A stretch of DNA of 64,000 nucleotides from the NCBI RefSeq assembly GCF_042650125.1, contig NZ_JBHSAP010000009.1, positions 434,001 through 498,000 on the forward strand. The letters are read 5' to 3'. The DNA is from Salinithrix halophila. Lineage in GTDB: Bacteria > Bacillota > Bacilli > Thermoactinomycetales > DSM-45169. The notes beneath the pieces are model-generated. The model was not told the DNA's origin. It saw nothing but the letters and a program-made list of their open reading frames with translations, and searched no databases. Below, one piece after another: positions 1 to 7,364 of the stretch (within the stretch, counting starts at the first letter, position 1; the number at the start of each line of letters is the position of its first letter). The position numbers and the translations under genes were made by a program.

Positions 1-63
1 CGATTTCATCGCCAACCGAAACCCGGAGACACCCGTACTTACTGGGTGATAAAGGAACCGTAA
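1..63 (+). CDS. Possible 3' end of a gene truncated by the window edge
   Basis: Frame 1 stays open for 20 codons from the first base and stops at TAA 61-63. The stop lies at the foot of a strong terminator hairpin, the usual layout for the end of a plus-strand gene. Frame 2 is also open to 49, so the frame is not certain. The fragment is too short to assign a function. Confidence 0.3.
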   Translation, partial: RFHRQPKPGDTRTYWVIKEP

Positions 64-95
64 GCCGCATCCTTCTTGGATGCGGCTTATTTTCT
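61..95 (+). terminator. Rho-independent terminator
   Basis: An 11-bp stem (61-71 with 79-89) built on TAAGCCGCATCC and its complement is followed by TTTTCT. It should end the transcript of whatever plus-strand gene enters from the left. Confidence 0.75.
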
Positions 96-203
96 CAAAG
101 GGATATCGAAGTCAAAAAACCTGCAACAATTTTTCGACATCATTCGTCATAAGGGTACAACGATTATGCCAGTGGGTTATCGCTGCCACCAAAGAGAGGT
201 GAC

Positions 204-287
204 ATGATGCTGGAAGAATTTCGGCTCCTGCTTCCCGTGTTCGGTTTCATCGCGCTGATCGCCGGGATCCTTCTGACCTACCTTTGA
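204..287 (+). CDS. Very small single-pass membrane peptide (27 aa)
   Basis: ATG 204 and ATG 207 follow a good ribosome binding site, GAGAGGTG, with about 5 nt to the second ATG. The product is 26-27 residues: a short charged start (MLEEFR) and then one hydrophobic segment to the C-terminus (about residues 7-27), typical of tiny membrane peptides. I do not recognise a family. It sits alone between the terminator at 61-95 and the oppositely oriented ribU terminator. The good ribosome binding site and the uninterrupted hydrophobic stretch are the only support. Confidence 0.45.
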   Translation: MMLEEFRLLLPVFGFIALIAGILLTYL

Positions 288-340
288 AGACCTTCCTCCT
301 CCTTTACCGGGCTTTATCGGGCGTGGTTACTTGTCATTTA

Positions 341-372
341 TACAAAAACCCGCCCGGAATCCCGGACGGAGA
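341..372 (-). terminator. Terminator of ribU
   Basis: On the minus strand CCGTCCGGGATTCCGGGCGG folds into a GC-rich hairpin followed by a T-rich tail. It lies 35-60 bases after the ribU stop. Confidence 0.7.
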
Positions 373-404
373 ACAACGTTTTCAGTCATGTGAATGAAGG
401 CTTT

Positions 405-977
405 TTAACCCGTAGTGGGAAAGCGGAGTTTTGGCTTCAATCGATAGTAGAGCGGCAGAAAAACAAGGGCTACCAATGCTCCCTTCACCAAGTTGAAGGG
501 TCCGATTCCGTATAAGACCAAGGCCGTCTTCTCAGGGCCCTCGATTGTCCAATTGATCAGAAAGGCATAGGCGGGCAGAATCACGAGATAGTTGGCTACG
601 CTCATCAAGACAGCCATCGAGAAGGTGGCCGTGGTGAATCCGATCACCAGCCCTTTCACCCCAGGAATCTTCCTTGCCAGCATGGAGGTGATAAGCACGA
701 AGGTACCGCCGGCTAGGAAGTTGGACATCTGTCCGATCGGGATGCCGGATTCACTCCCGGTAAAAAGGAAGTGCAAGAGATTTTTGATGAATTCTACCAG
801 CACCCCGGTTAGCGGTCCAAATAGCAGCCCCGCCGCAATAGCGGGCAGTTCGCTAAAATCCACCCTTAAAAAAGCCGGAAAGGGTGGGAGCGGGAAGTTT
901 AAGGACTGCATGATGAAAGCAAAGCAGGCCAGAAGAGAGACGGTGGTCAACTTTGCTGTGGAACTTGTTTTCGCCAT
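405..977 (-). CDS. ribU: Riboflavin ECF transporter substrate-binding subunit RibU
   Basis: Integral membrane S-component of an energy-coupling factor transporter that binds riboflavin and works with a shared EcfA-EcfT module encoded elsewhere. The protein is 190 aa with about six hydrophobic segments. The motifs LRVDFSELPA (about residue 38) and FNLVKGALVA near the C-terminus are characteristic of RibU. The start at 977 (MAKTSS) is chosen because AAAGGAG lies 9 nt upstream; the frame stays open 13 codons further but without a ribosome binding site. The gene is alone behind an FMN riboswitch, so it should be shut down when flavin is abundant. Family assignment is firm, and the substrate is supported independently by the riboswitch. 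Confidence 0.93.
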   Translation of the reverse strand: MAKTSSTAKLTTVSLLACFAFIMQSLNFPLPPFPAFLRVDFSELPAIAAGLLFGPLTGVLVEFIKNLLHFLFTGSESGIPIGQMSNFLAGGTFVLITSMLARKIPGVKGLVIGFTTATFSMAVLMSVANYLVILPAYAFLINWTIEGPEKTALVLYGIGPFNLVKGALVALVFLPLYYRLKPKLRFPTTG

Positions 978-1026
978 CAGAGGGACACTCCTTTGTTTTG
1001 TGTATCTGATGACCACCGTACAACGA

Positions 1027-1067
1027 GAAACCCGAAAGAGGCGGTTGGCCGCCCTCCTTCGGGTTTC
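1027..1067 (-). terminator. Leader hairpin of ribU, probable riboswitch-controlled terminator
   Basis: A long imperfect stem pairs GAAACCCGAA (1027-1036) with TTCGGGTTTC (1058-1067) and has a further GC stem inside. It lies between the FMN aptamer and the ribU start. The U-tract on the minus strand is weak, so it may act as an attenuator only in the ligand-bound state. Confidence 0.55.
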
Positions 1068-1143
1068 TTAGTTTTTGGGCATATTCAAACAAAGGACCAC
1101 CCAATCTACCGATGGCCCCGATCTTTGCCCACACGTGTACGTG

Positions 1144-1292
1144 TCATCCTTCTCCCATCCAGACTATACTGTCGGCCCCGGAGTTTCACCGGGTCCACCG
1201 CACATATGGCGGGTCACGGACTGAGGCATACTGCACGCCATCACCGCCGGTCGGGAATTTCACCCTGCCCCGAAGGATTGAAAACGTTATTC
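1144..1292 (-). promoter_or_regulatory. FMN riboswitch (RFN element)
   Basis: Read on the minus strand, the RFN landmarks appear in order: CTTCGGGGCAGGGTG (around 1277-1263), TTCCCGACCGGCGGT, CAGTCCGTGACCCG, CCGGTGAAACTCCGGGGCCGAC, and a final AGTCTGGATGGGAGAAGGATGA ending at 1144. This is the full aptamer that senses flavin mononucleotide. It precedes ribU, so the expected effect is repression of riboflavin uptake at high FMN. Confidence 0.95.
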
Positions 1293-1300
1293 ATTTCTTT

Positions 1301-3106
1301 CTATTTTACCGGGAGGGTTTTCTTTTTGGCAAGGGGGAGACGGTGAATCCTCTCCAATACCTGGCGAAAGATTGTCTGAGCACGCATCTCTTTAGGATCA
1401 TCCACTGACCGGACAACCACGGATACCGACCAACGGGGGCGGTCATAAGGGGCATACCCCACCATCCATTTATTATAGCGATCCCCCTTGGAGCCGATCT
1501 GGGCCGTTCCTGTCTTCCCGGACAACGGGATGGAAGCCCCCTTCATGGAACGGGCAGTTCCTTGTGTCACCACTCCCCGCATCATTTGCCGAACCTCTTT
1601 GAGGGAGCGTACCCCGATGGTTTTGTCCATTTTAAGTGCGTGGGATGGAAAACGGAAAAACAGGGTTCCATCATAGCGACGGATTTCATTCACCACCCGG
1701 GGATTGATTGTTTTCCCCCCATGAAAGAGTGTGGTCACCATATTAGCAGCTTGGAGCGGGGTCATTCGGACATCCCGTTGGCCAATTCCTGTCTGTGCCA
1801 ACACCCCCCGATCCTTCCTTGAGGTTCCCTCAGCGAAGATCAGGCCCTTTTCTTCCCCCTTAAGCTGGTGAAAATCTTTTTCCTTAAACAATTCTCCCTT
1901 CCATATCATCGCCTGCCCCAGTCCCATCCGGCGGGCATAGGACTCAATCGTTTTCCCTCCTAGTTTCTCTGCTACCTGGGCAAAAGTGATATTGCAGGAA
2001 TTGGCATAGGCTTCGGCAAAGGTTTGTTCTCCATGTCCTTTTGAACCGGTATCCGTCAAACCGTAACGACCCAACTTCCCGCTACACTCGAAGGTATCTG
2101 ACGGCTTTACTTTCCCGGTGTCCAAAGCGGCAACTGCAACCACCGTTTTAAAAATGGACCCCGGTGTTGCCTCCATCAACGCCCGGTTGTCCCATGGGTT
2201 TTGGTCCTTTTTTGCCGTGGACCCGTCTGGACGGCTTGCCATTCCCAAAATATCTCCCGATGCGATATCTTGAACCACAACAGCCCCTTCTTGAACCCCG
2301 TTTTCAGCCAATACTTCCTCGACTGTCCGTTGGATATCCTTATCCAGGGTGGTTACCAGTTGGTAGGGGAATACGGTCTTTTCCCCCGATCCTTTCGTGA
2401 TCGACGTCCCATTCAGAGGACGCCCCCGCCCATCCGCACCATATACGAGCAGTTCCCCGCTCCCGCCCCTCAGAAAAGGTTCGAAAGAGGCCTCCAATCC
2501 TGTGACTCCGATCCTGGACTGCGAATGGTAGACCCCATTCTTCCATTCCTCCGGGTATTTTTCCCGAATGAGAAACGGATTTCGTTCTAAGCGCCCGATC
2601 AACGGCCTGGCAAAGGGTGTCCCCGACCGGTTATCCGATTTCAATGCATAAATACCGGGAATGGCCAAAGAACGAATCGCCTTCGATTGCCCTTCCGAAA
2701 GCACTTTATCAATGCGCCCCTCTGCCAGCGCCATAGGGCCTTGTAACTTTGCCAGCCGGGATGCCAGATCACCATAGGGCATATCCAGGATACTGGCCAG
2801 CCGTTCCAACTTCTTTTGATTGGCCTCCAATTGGCCTCGTGACATCGGAAAAGAAATCAGACGCCATTCCTTCTGATAAGTAAAGGGCCGCCCCCTGCGA
2901 TCAAGGATGCTTCCCCGACCGCTGTCCACCACGAATTCTCTGTTTTGCTGCTCCTGTGCCCGAGCAATCAGGTTAGCCTCCTCCCGGGAAAAGGAATGGA
3001 CAGAAGACACCTGAATCCCGTACAGGCGGAGCAAAATCCCCCCAAACATCAGAATGATTGCTCCGGTAACCAAGATGATGCGCCAACGCCTTCCTTTGAT
3101 GAACAT
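1301..3106 (-). CDS. Class B penicillin-binding protein (peptidoglycan transpeptidase)
   Basis: Membrane-anchored enzyme that cross-links peptidoglycan stem peptides outside the cell. One N-terminal membrane segment (about residues 12-33) is followed by a dimerisation domain and a transpeptidase domain with all three active-site motifs: SIFK (about 317), SCN (about 370) and KTG (about 531). At 601 aa it has no PASTA repeats, so it resembles PbpI or other sporulation or accessory class B enzymes more than a divisional PBP2B; the exact subtype is not resolved. The start MFIKGRR at 3106 is chosen for the GGAGGG ribosome binding site; the open frame extends 75 codons further without one. Transcribed divergently from the YitT-family gene. 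Confidence 0.85.
   Translation of the reverse strand: MFIKGRRWRIILVTGAIILMFGGILLRLYGIQVSSVHSFSREEANLIARAQEQQNREFVVDSGRGSILDRRGRPFTYQKEWRLISFPMSRGQLEANQKKLERLASILDMPYGDLASRLAKLQGPMALAEGRIDKVLSEGQSKAIRSLAIPGIYALKSDNRSGTPFARPLIGRLERNPFLIREKYPEEWKNGVYHSQSRIGVTGLEASFEPFLRGGSGELLVYGADGRGRPLNGTSITKGSGEKTVFPYQLVTTLDKDIQRTVEEVLAENGVQEGAVVVQDIASGDILGMASRPDGSTAKKDQNPWDNRALMEATPGSIFKTVVAVAALDTGKVKPSDTFECSGKLGRYGLTDTGSKGHGEQTFAEAYANSCNITFAQVAEKLGGKTIESYARRMGLGQAMIWKGELFKEKDFHQLKGEEKGLIFAEGTSRKDRGVLAQTGIGQRDVRMTPLQAANMVTTLFHGGKTINPRVVNEIRRYDGTLFFRFPSHALKMDKTIGVRSLKEVRQMMRGVVTQGTARSMKGASIPLSGKTGTAQIGSKGDRYNKWMVGYAPYDRPRWSVSVVVRSVDDPKEMRAQTIFRQVLERIHRLPLAKKKTLPVK
1303..1332 (-). promoter_or_regulatory. Likely sigma-A promoter of the ribU leader
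   Basis: Minus strand TTGCCA (1332-1327), 18-bp spacer, TAAAAT (1308-1303). It overlaps the last codons of the upstream penicillin-binding protein gene and would start the transcript just before the FMN aptamer. Confidence 0.5.
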
Positions 3107-3275
3107 CCATCCGTCCCTCCTGTCTTCTCCATTTTCGTCATGGGAGAGACCGGTTAAACGGTGGATAAAGAAACCACAAAAAAATCGCCCCTTTCCGCTT
3201 GTTTTCCCGACCACATAACACGGGACTTTTTCAAATAAAATAAGAGGACAATCTTTCGTGGGAAGAAGGATAAGC

Positions 3276-3857
3276 ATGAACCGCCATCTGGCTATCCTCA
3301 TCGGTGGAATCCTGATCAGTCTCGGAATCAATCTATTTTTAACGCCCCATCGCCTGCTAGACGGAGGCGTGATTGGGCTAGCCTTAATCCTTCGCTATCT
3401 ATGGGGTGTAAAAACGGGGCTTGCCATTATCCTGCTCAGCATCCCGCTTTTCTATATTGCCTGGCTTTTTGACCGACGTACCTTGCTAAATAGCCTGTAC
3501 GGGATGCTGGTCTCTTCCCTGCTGATCGACTGGCTTTCCTTTCTCCGCGGCAGCCTCGCTTGGCCCATCCTTCCCAGCGCTCTCATAGGGGGACTGCTTG
3601 TGGGAACCGGAGTCGGATGGATGCTACGCCATCGGACAAGCACCGGCGGTACCGATCTGATCGCCCAGTTGGTGGCGGAACGATTTCATCTCAACGCTGG
3701 GGGCATCATCTTCCTGATCGATGCCGCCATCATCGGCTCCGGAAGCTTCATCCTAGAGCCCATTCAGCTTTTGCATACCTTTTTGACCATCAGCGCCGTC
3801 GGCTTCTCTACTTCCCTGTGCGTGGGGCAAGCAGCAGAGGGCTCTATCCCCCATTGA
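3276..3857 (+). CDS. Short YitT-family membrane protein
   Basis: A 193-aa polytopic membrane protein with five to six hydrophobic segments. GGILISLGINLFL, GGVIGLALI and STGGTDLIAQ match the N-terminal membrane part of the YitT/DUF161 family, whose transport role is not established. Typical members are about 280 aa and carry a C-terminal cytosolic DUF2179 domain. Here the protein ends after the membrane domain (GQAAEGSIPH), so it is a short form. ATG 3276 is preceded by AGAAGGAT at suitable distance; an in-frame GTG at 3258 is less likely. The gene converges on the non-coding element at 3876-4022. Confidence 0.75.
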   Translation: MNRHLAILIGGILISLGINLFLTPHRLLDGGVIGLALILRYLWGVKTGLAIILLSIPLFYIAWLFDRRTLLNSLYGMLVSSLLIDWLSFLRGSLAWPILPSALIGGLLVGTGVGWMLRHRTSTGGTDLIAQLVAERFHLNAGGIIFLIDAAIIGSGSFILEPIQLLHTFLTISAVGFSTSLCVGQAAEGSIPH

Positions 3858-3875
3858 AAAACATTTTACTTACAA

Positions 3876-4022
3876 CCAAAAACCCCCGGCTAAAAGCCAG
3901 GGGTAAAGCTGCTGACAAGCCCGACACAGGGGAGCAGAGCCGGATTTTCGACTGCGCACCAGATGGATCTCCCGCAGATGTGGGGGTTGTCCGCTCCGTC
4001 GGAAACCCATCTGCGGGTTTTA
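3876..4022 (-). ncRNA. Structured RNA candidate, copy A (paralogue of 19656-19835)
   Basis: Read on the minus strand from 4022: an AAACCC/GGGTTT hairpin (4020-4003); a core starting ACGGAGCGGACAACCCC (from 3999); a 10-bp hairpin with an AAAT loop (3957-3934); the sequence GGGCTTGTC (to 3914); then a terminator-like hairpin around CCCCTGGC/GCCGGGGG with a T-run (3905-3876). The first 60 or so core bases differ from copy B at only about seven positions, one of them a single-base indel that would shift any reading frame. GGAGC with GCTCC and GACAAC with CTTGTC can both pair, in an interleaved pseudoknot-like order. It starts 9 bases after the tatA stop on the same strand, so it may be the 3' end of the phoX-tatA transcript or a separate RNA. 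Family unknown. Confidence 0.6.
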
Positions 4023-4030
4023 GGATAAAA

Positions 4031-4300
4031 TCAAGCGCTGGAACGCTTTTCTTCCTTTTTCGCCGGGACCGCTTCCTTGATGGATCCCGGTTCCGATGCA
4101 GCAGGTTTCCGATCGGGGAGAGGTTCTTTTTCTTTATCCTTGTCCTCGTCGTCGGACAGAAGTCCCTTGGTGGATTCTTTAAACTCTTTGATAGTCCGTC
4201 CGAAAGCACGCCCCATCTCCGGCAGCCGCTTCGGGCCAAAAAGGATCAGGGCCAAAACCAGGATGAGGATCAGTCCGGGAATACCGATATTCGGAATCAT
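4031..4300 (-). CDS. tatA: Twin-arginine translocase subunit TatA
   Basis: Membrane protein that forms the pore-like part of the Sec-independent export machine for folded proteins. The 89-aa product has the expected N-terminal membrane helix (IPGLILILVLALILFGPKRLPE; the FGPKRLPE hinge is diagnostic), an amphipathic helix (GRAFGRTIKEFKEST) and a charged disordered tail. The start MIPNIG at 4300 lies 4 bases after the phoX stop, so the two genes are almost certainly cotranscribed. No tatC is present in the window. A TatA paired with its own substrate recalls the phoD-tatAd-tatCd arrangement of B. subtilis, but with a PhoX-type enzyme. Confidence 0.9.
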   Translation of the reverse strand: MIPNIGIPGLILILVLALILFGPKRLPEMGRAFGRTIKEFKESTKGLLSDDEDKDKEKEPLPDRKPAASEPGSIKEAVPAKKEEKRSSA

Positions 4301-4304
4301 CGGA

Positions 4305-5897
4305 TCAACCCCTGAAACCTTGTACCGCAACAACAGCCGCTTGGGGTTTATCACCGTGGGGCCAACGGCTGGTCGGATTGGCAGGATCCTTGGTTTCTTC
4401 CCCCGGATGCTGGACTGCGAGGAACAGCGTTTCTTCGTCAGGAGTAAACCAAGGACCGGTCATCTCGGCATCGGTTGGCCCGGAAGCAAATTGAAAGGCT
4501 TCCCCCTTATTGGGTCCACTGGTAGGAATATAGAAGGCACCGTTGTTTTTAAACGATTCGTATACCCCGTCCTTATTCAATTTGCTGGAGGAGATATCAC
4601 AGAAAACCCACAGGTTACCGGCTTTATCAAAGTGAAGATTATCCGGGCAGGAAAATCCGCTCTGGGGACCGCCTACGGCGAATACTTCAAAACGGAAATC
4701 CGTTGCACCAGCATCATCGCCCTCTTCCATGAAACGGAGGATCTGACCATGGAAGTTACCGTGATCCTTGTTGTTTGTCAAGGCCAGATAGGCGGAGCCG
4801 TCAACCGGGCTCACTTCCACGTCCTCTGGGCGATCCATCGGAGTGGCACCCAACAATTTGGCCGCCTCTCGAGCATGGACCAGCACCTCACCCTGGGTCT
4901 GGAACTTTTCCTTAAGAGCCGGGGATTTTTCCAAATCGAGAGGGAGCCATTTCCCTTTGCCTAGATCCGCTACATAGAGGGTTCCTTTTTCCAGAAGACG
5001 GCTATTTTTTTTGCCGTCCCCCTTTCGGTAGACATCGTCACTGATGTATTTGTAAAAGTGCTCGTTGTTGGCGTCATCTCCCATATAGACAACGAGGCGA
5101 CCGTTCTTGGCCAGGGTCATCGCGGCATTCTCATGAGAAAACCGGCCCAAAGCGGTATGTTTTTTCGGCTTCGACTTGGGTTGGAAAGGATCTACCTCGA
5201 CTACCCACCCATAATGCGTATCGTTTCGTCCCCAACGTTCCGCATCTTCCTGAAAATTCTCTTCACAGGTAAGGACGGTATTCCAAAGGGTACGTCCGCC
5301 GCTACAGTTGGCAAACGTCCCTTCCACTTCGGAAACACCTCCGACAGCTTGATTCCCTTTGGCAGGGCCGGTGAGATCGATCATGGTATTGGCGGTAACA
5401 CGGCGGGCATACCGGGATTCCTTGACTAACTTCCAGGACCCCTTTTCTTTTCGAACCTCGATGATGCTTCCGCCCAAGTTGTACTGCTCAATTTTATGTG
5501 CTTTTGCTTTTGGAGTATTTTCAGGATACAGGAACATCTTCCCATCCCCGACATATTCATGATTGACCCATAGCAATCCGTGTTGGGAAGACTCTTCGAT
5601 AGGGAAGTAAACCGTCAGATCACAATTGTAGCCAAAGGTTTCTCCGTTACCGATTTCGTCCCCCCAAGCAGCGATCACATCATGACCGAATCCGCGGGGC
5701 AGAACCAGTTCATCCTTGCTAGAGGGTTTAATCGGGTGAAACGGTACACGTCCACCGCCTTTTGTTGCAGCAGCCACCTTGTTCCCAGCTTGGTCGGCTA
5801 CTTCCGCCACTTTGCTAACACCGGTTGCCGTTCCGACCAGCGCGGCTGTTCCTACCCCCAGATAAGTCATGAACTGTCGTCGGGTCATTTTCTCCAT
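4305..5897 (-). CDS. phoX: PhoX-family alkaline phosphatase with Tat signal
   Basis: Predicted exported phosphatase of the PhoX (DUF839) family, which releases phosphate from organic phosphoesters and uses calcium and iron cofactors. The N-terminus MEKMTRRQFMTYLG carries a clear twin-arginine signal followed by a hydrophobic Ala/Val-rich stretch to about residue 35. Family-typical segments include LPRGFGHDVIAAWGDE, GLLWVNHEYVG, GRTLWNTVLTCEENF, GRFSHENAAM, SCPDNLHFDKAGNLWVFCD and the C-terminal FTPDEETLFLAVQHPGE. Length is 530 aa. Start 5897 has AAGGGAG nine bases upstream; an ATG seven codons earlier is possible. It is followed directly by tatA and preceded by phased TT repeats resembling a PhoP box, so phosphate-starvation control is likely. 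Confidence 0.88.
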   Translation of the reverse strand: MEKMTRRQFMTYLGVGTAALVGTATGVSKVAEVADQAGNKVAAATKGGGRVPFHPIKPSSKDELVLPRGFGHDVIAAWGDEIGNGETFGYNCDLTVYFPIEESSQHGLLWVNHEYVGDGKMFLYPENTPKAKAHKIEQYNLGGSIIEVRKEKGSWKLVKESRYARRVTANTMIDLTGPAKGNQAVGGVSEVEGTFANCSGGRTLWNTVLTCEENFQEDAERWGRNDTHYGWVVEVDPFQPKSKPKKHTALGRFSHENAAMTLAKNGRLVVYMGDDANNEHFYKYISDDVYRKGDGKKNSRLLEKGTLYVADLGKGKWLPLDLEKSPALKEKFQTQGEVLVHAREAAKLLGATPMDRPEDVEVSPVDGSAYLALTNNKDHGNFHGQILRFMEEGDDAGATDFRFEVFAVGGPQSGFSCPDNLHFDKAGNLWVFCDISSSKLNKDGVYESFKNNGAFYIPTSGPNKGEAFQFASGPTDAEMTGPWFTPDEETLFLAVQHPGEETKDPANPTSRWPHGDKPQAAVVAVQGFRG

Positions 5898-5960
5898 CGG
5901 ATAAGACTCCCTTCCCATCTATTGTCCAACTCCAACTGTAGCGTTCAAGGGTTGATGGTA

Positions 5961-5988
5961 TATCAACCTTTTATTAATTTCTCGTGAA
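5961..5988 (-). promoter_or_regulatory. Candidate PhoP box upstream of phoX
   Basis: On the minus strand three hexamers beginning TT, namely TTCACG, TTAATA and TTGATA, start exactly 11 bp apart. That is the direct-repeat geometry of Bacillus PhoP boxes (TT-A/T/C-ACA with 5-bp spacers). The downstream -10 is unclear (TACAGT about 20 bp on). A GGTTGAT dyad (5950-5968) overlaps the site and is an alternative operator. Confidence 0.45.
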
Positions 5989-6045
5989 TTTGTCTAACGG
6001 TGTCGAATTTTGATGAATGGAGGGAGACCCCTCACCGTTTATGAC

Positions 6046-6091
6046 CCGATAAAAAAAGAGTACCCGTTTCTCATGGGTACTCTTTTTTATC
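6046..6091. terminator. Terminator after mltG
   Basis: A perfect stem AAAAAAGAGTACCC / GGGTACTCTTTTTT with U-tracts on either strand. It overlaps the stop codon of the mltG gene ending at 6090 and should end the mltG transcript. Confidence 0.85.
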
Positions 6092-7130
6092 AGCGGTCAC
6101 CAGATGTTTTGGCTGCCTGCCGCTTGCTTTTTTTGATATTTTGTTGATGCTCCCTGTCGGTACGGGCAAAGTAATGCAGGCCGCTTCCATCCTTTCGCGT
6201 CACATAAAAGAGATAAGGATGCTTCTCCGGGTTAAGGGCCGCATTGAGTGCTTTTTTGCCCGGATTGGCGATCGCTCCTGGGGGAAGCCCTTTGATTTGG
6301 TACGTATTGTAGGGGCTTTTCACCTTCAGATCTTTAAAATAGAGGCGGGATTTCTGTTCCCCGAGAGCATATTGGACCGTAGCATCCACTTGTAATTTCT
6401 TTCCTATCCGAAGTCGATTATAGATCACACCGGCGATTCGGGGCAATTCGTCCCTAACCCGCCCCTCCCGTTCCAGGATGGAGGCGAGCGTAACCCATTC
6501 ATCGACCGTGAGTCCCCGTTCCTTTAATTTTTCCCGGACACCCGGTTTTTGAAGTCGGTTTTGGAACTGTTGGAGCATCGCACCTACCAGTTTGTCTGGA
6601 TCAGAGCCTTTAGGTAAATTATACGTGGTAGGGTATAAGTAACCTTCCAATCGGTGTCTTCGTTGTTTATCCCGGGAGATTTCTTTTAAGAAGGCGTAGG
6701 GATATTCTTTTCGATCCACCGCTTGCAAAAAAGCTTCACGGTCGACCCCCTTCGTCTCCAGACGATCTGCAATTCCTTCCACCGTTGTTCCTTCGGGCAC
6801 GGTCAGGCGCAACACCCTTGGTGATCCTTCGGTAAGAATAGCCATGATTTCAGCGGCATCCGACCCGGGGGGTATTTCATACATCCCTGCTTTTACCCCT
6901 TTTACCTGCCCATTCAGATAAGCATAGACAGCGAAAAAAAGATCATCACGAATGAGTTGCTTCTCTTCCAGAAGCTTGCCCACATCAAAGATAGAAGTCC
7001 CTGGAAGTACCTCCATTTTTACCGGCCGGTCCGTCTTGGAGGACAGGCTGTATCCGATATACCAGTACCCCAGCGCAGAGAACGCCGTAAACAAAACCAA
7101 GGTGAACACAAGCCGCAAGATCCATTTCAT
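6090..7130 (-). CDS. mltG: Endolytic murein transglycosylase MltG, downstream paralogue
   Basis: Membrane-bound lytic transglycosylase of the YceG/YrrL family, which cuts nascent glycan strands and sets their length. The 346-aa protein has one N-terminal membrane segment (residues 7-26), a LysM-like region with PGTSIFDVGKLL, and the catalytic domain. The catalytic glutamate lies in TLASILEREG (E220), followed by LPRIAGVIYNRLRIG and GLPPGAIANPG, all conserved in the family. It is the second of two tandem copies; the other ends 234 bases upstream. The two are similar throughout but clearly diverged. Start 7130 has a GAGAGG site. Confidence 0.92.
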   Translation of the reverse strand: MKWILRLVFTLVLFTAFSALGYWYIGYSLSSKTDRPVKMEVLPGTSIFDVGKLLEEKQLIRDDLFFAVYAYLNGQVKGVKAGMYEIPPGSDAAEIMAILTEGSPRVLRLTVPEGTTVEGIADRLETKGVDREAFLQAVDRKEYPYAFLKEISRDKQRRHRLEGYLYPTTYNLPKGSDPDKLVGAMLQQFQNRLQKPGVREKLKERGLTVDEWVTLASILEREGRVRDELPRIAGVIYNRLRIGKKLQVDATVQYALGEQKSRLYFKDLKVKSPYNTYQIKGLPPGAIANPGKKALNAALNPEKHPYLFYVTRKDGSGLHYFARTDREHQQNIKKSKRQAAKTSGDR

Positions 7131-7205
7131 GGTTGTTTTTACCTCTCTCGCTGAGATTCAACCATACCCTATCATAACCTACCCCAATTGTACATGCGCC
7201 CTTTC

Positions 7206-7310
7206 TTAGTTTGCCAGCTCTCGGAATCGTTCCAAATCACCGCCGAAAGGGATCGTTGCGGGACTTTGGTAAAGGAAAGGTTGAATGATCGTCACGAAAC
7301 TGTCAATCAT
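7206..7310 (-). CDS. Possible 34-aa protein between the two mltG genes
   Basis: ATG 7310 is preceded by GAGGTGAAGG, a strong ribosome binding site, and the frame runs 34 codons to TAA at 7206. The peptide begins MIDSFVTIIQP and ends FGGDLERFRELAN. It occupies the spacer between the two mltG copies on the same strand. No family recognised. It could equally be a chance frame in a leader. Confidence 0.35.
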   Translation of the reverse strand: MIDSFVTIIQPFLYQSPATIPFGGDLERFRELAN

Positions 7311-7364
7311 CCTTCACCTCATAAACAAAACCCATCCGTCCTTTGTTCCCATTTTTTCGTCCGT

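Noticed and set aside
3971..4021. Plus-strand terminator for the YitT-family gene (CCCGCAGATG...CATCTGCGGG-TTTT)
   Set aside because: The hairpin-forming bases belong to the conserved core and 5' hairpin of RNA copy A on the other strand. It may still terminate yitT, but I did not list it separately.
4077..4964. Plus-strand open frame of 295 codons
   Set aside because: Antisense to phoX and tatA, both clear coding genes.
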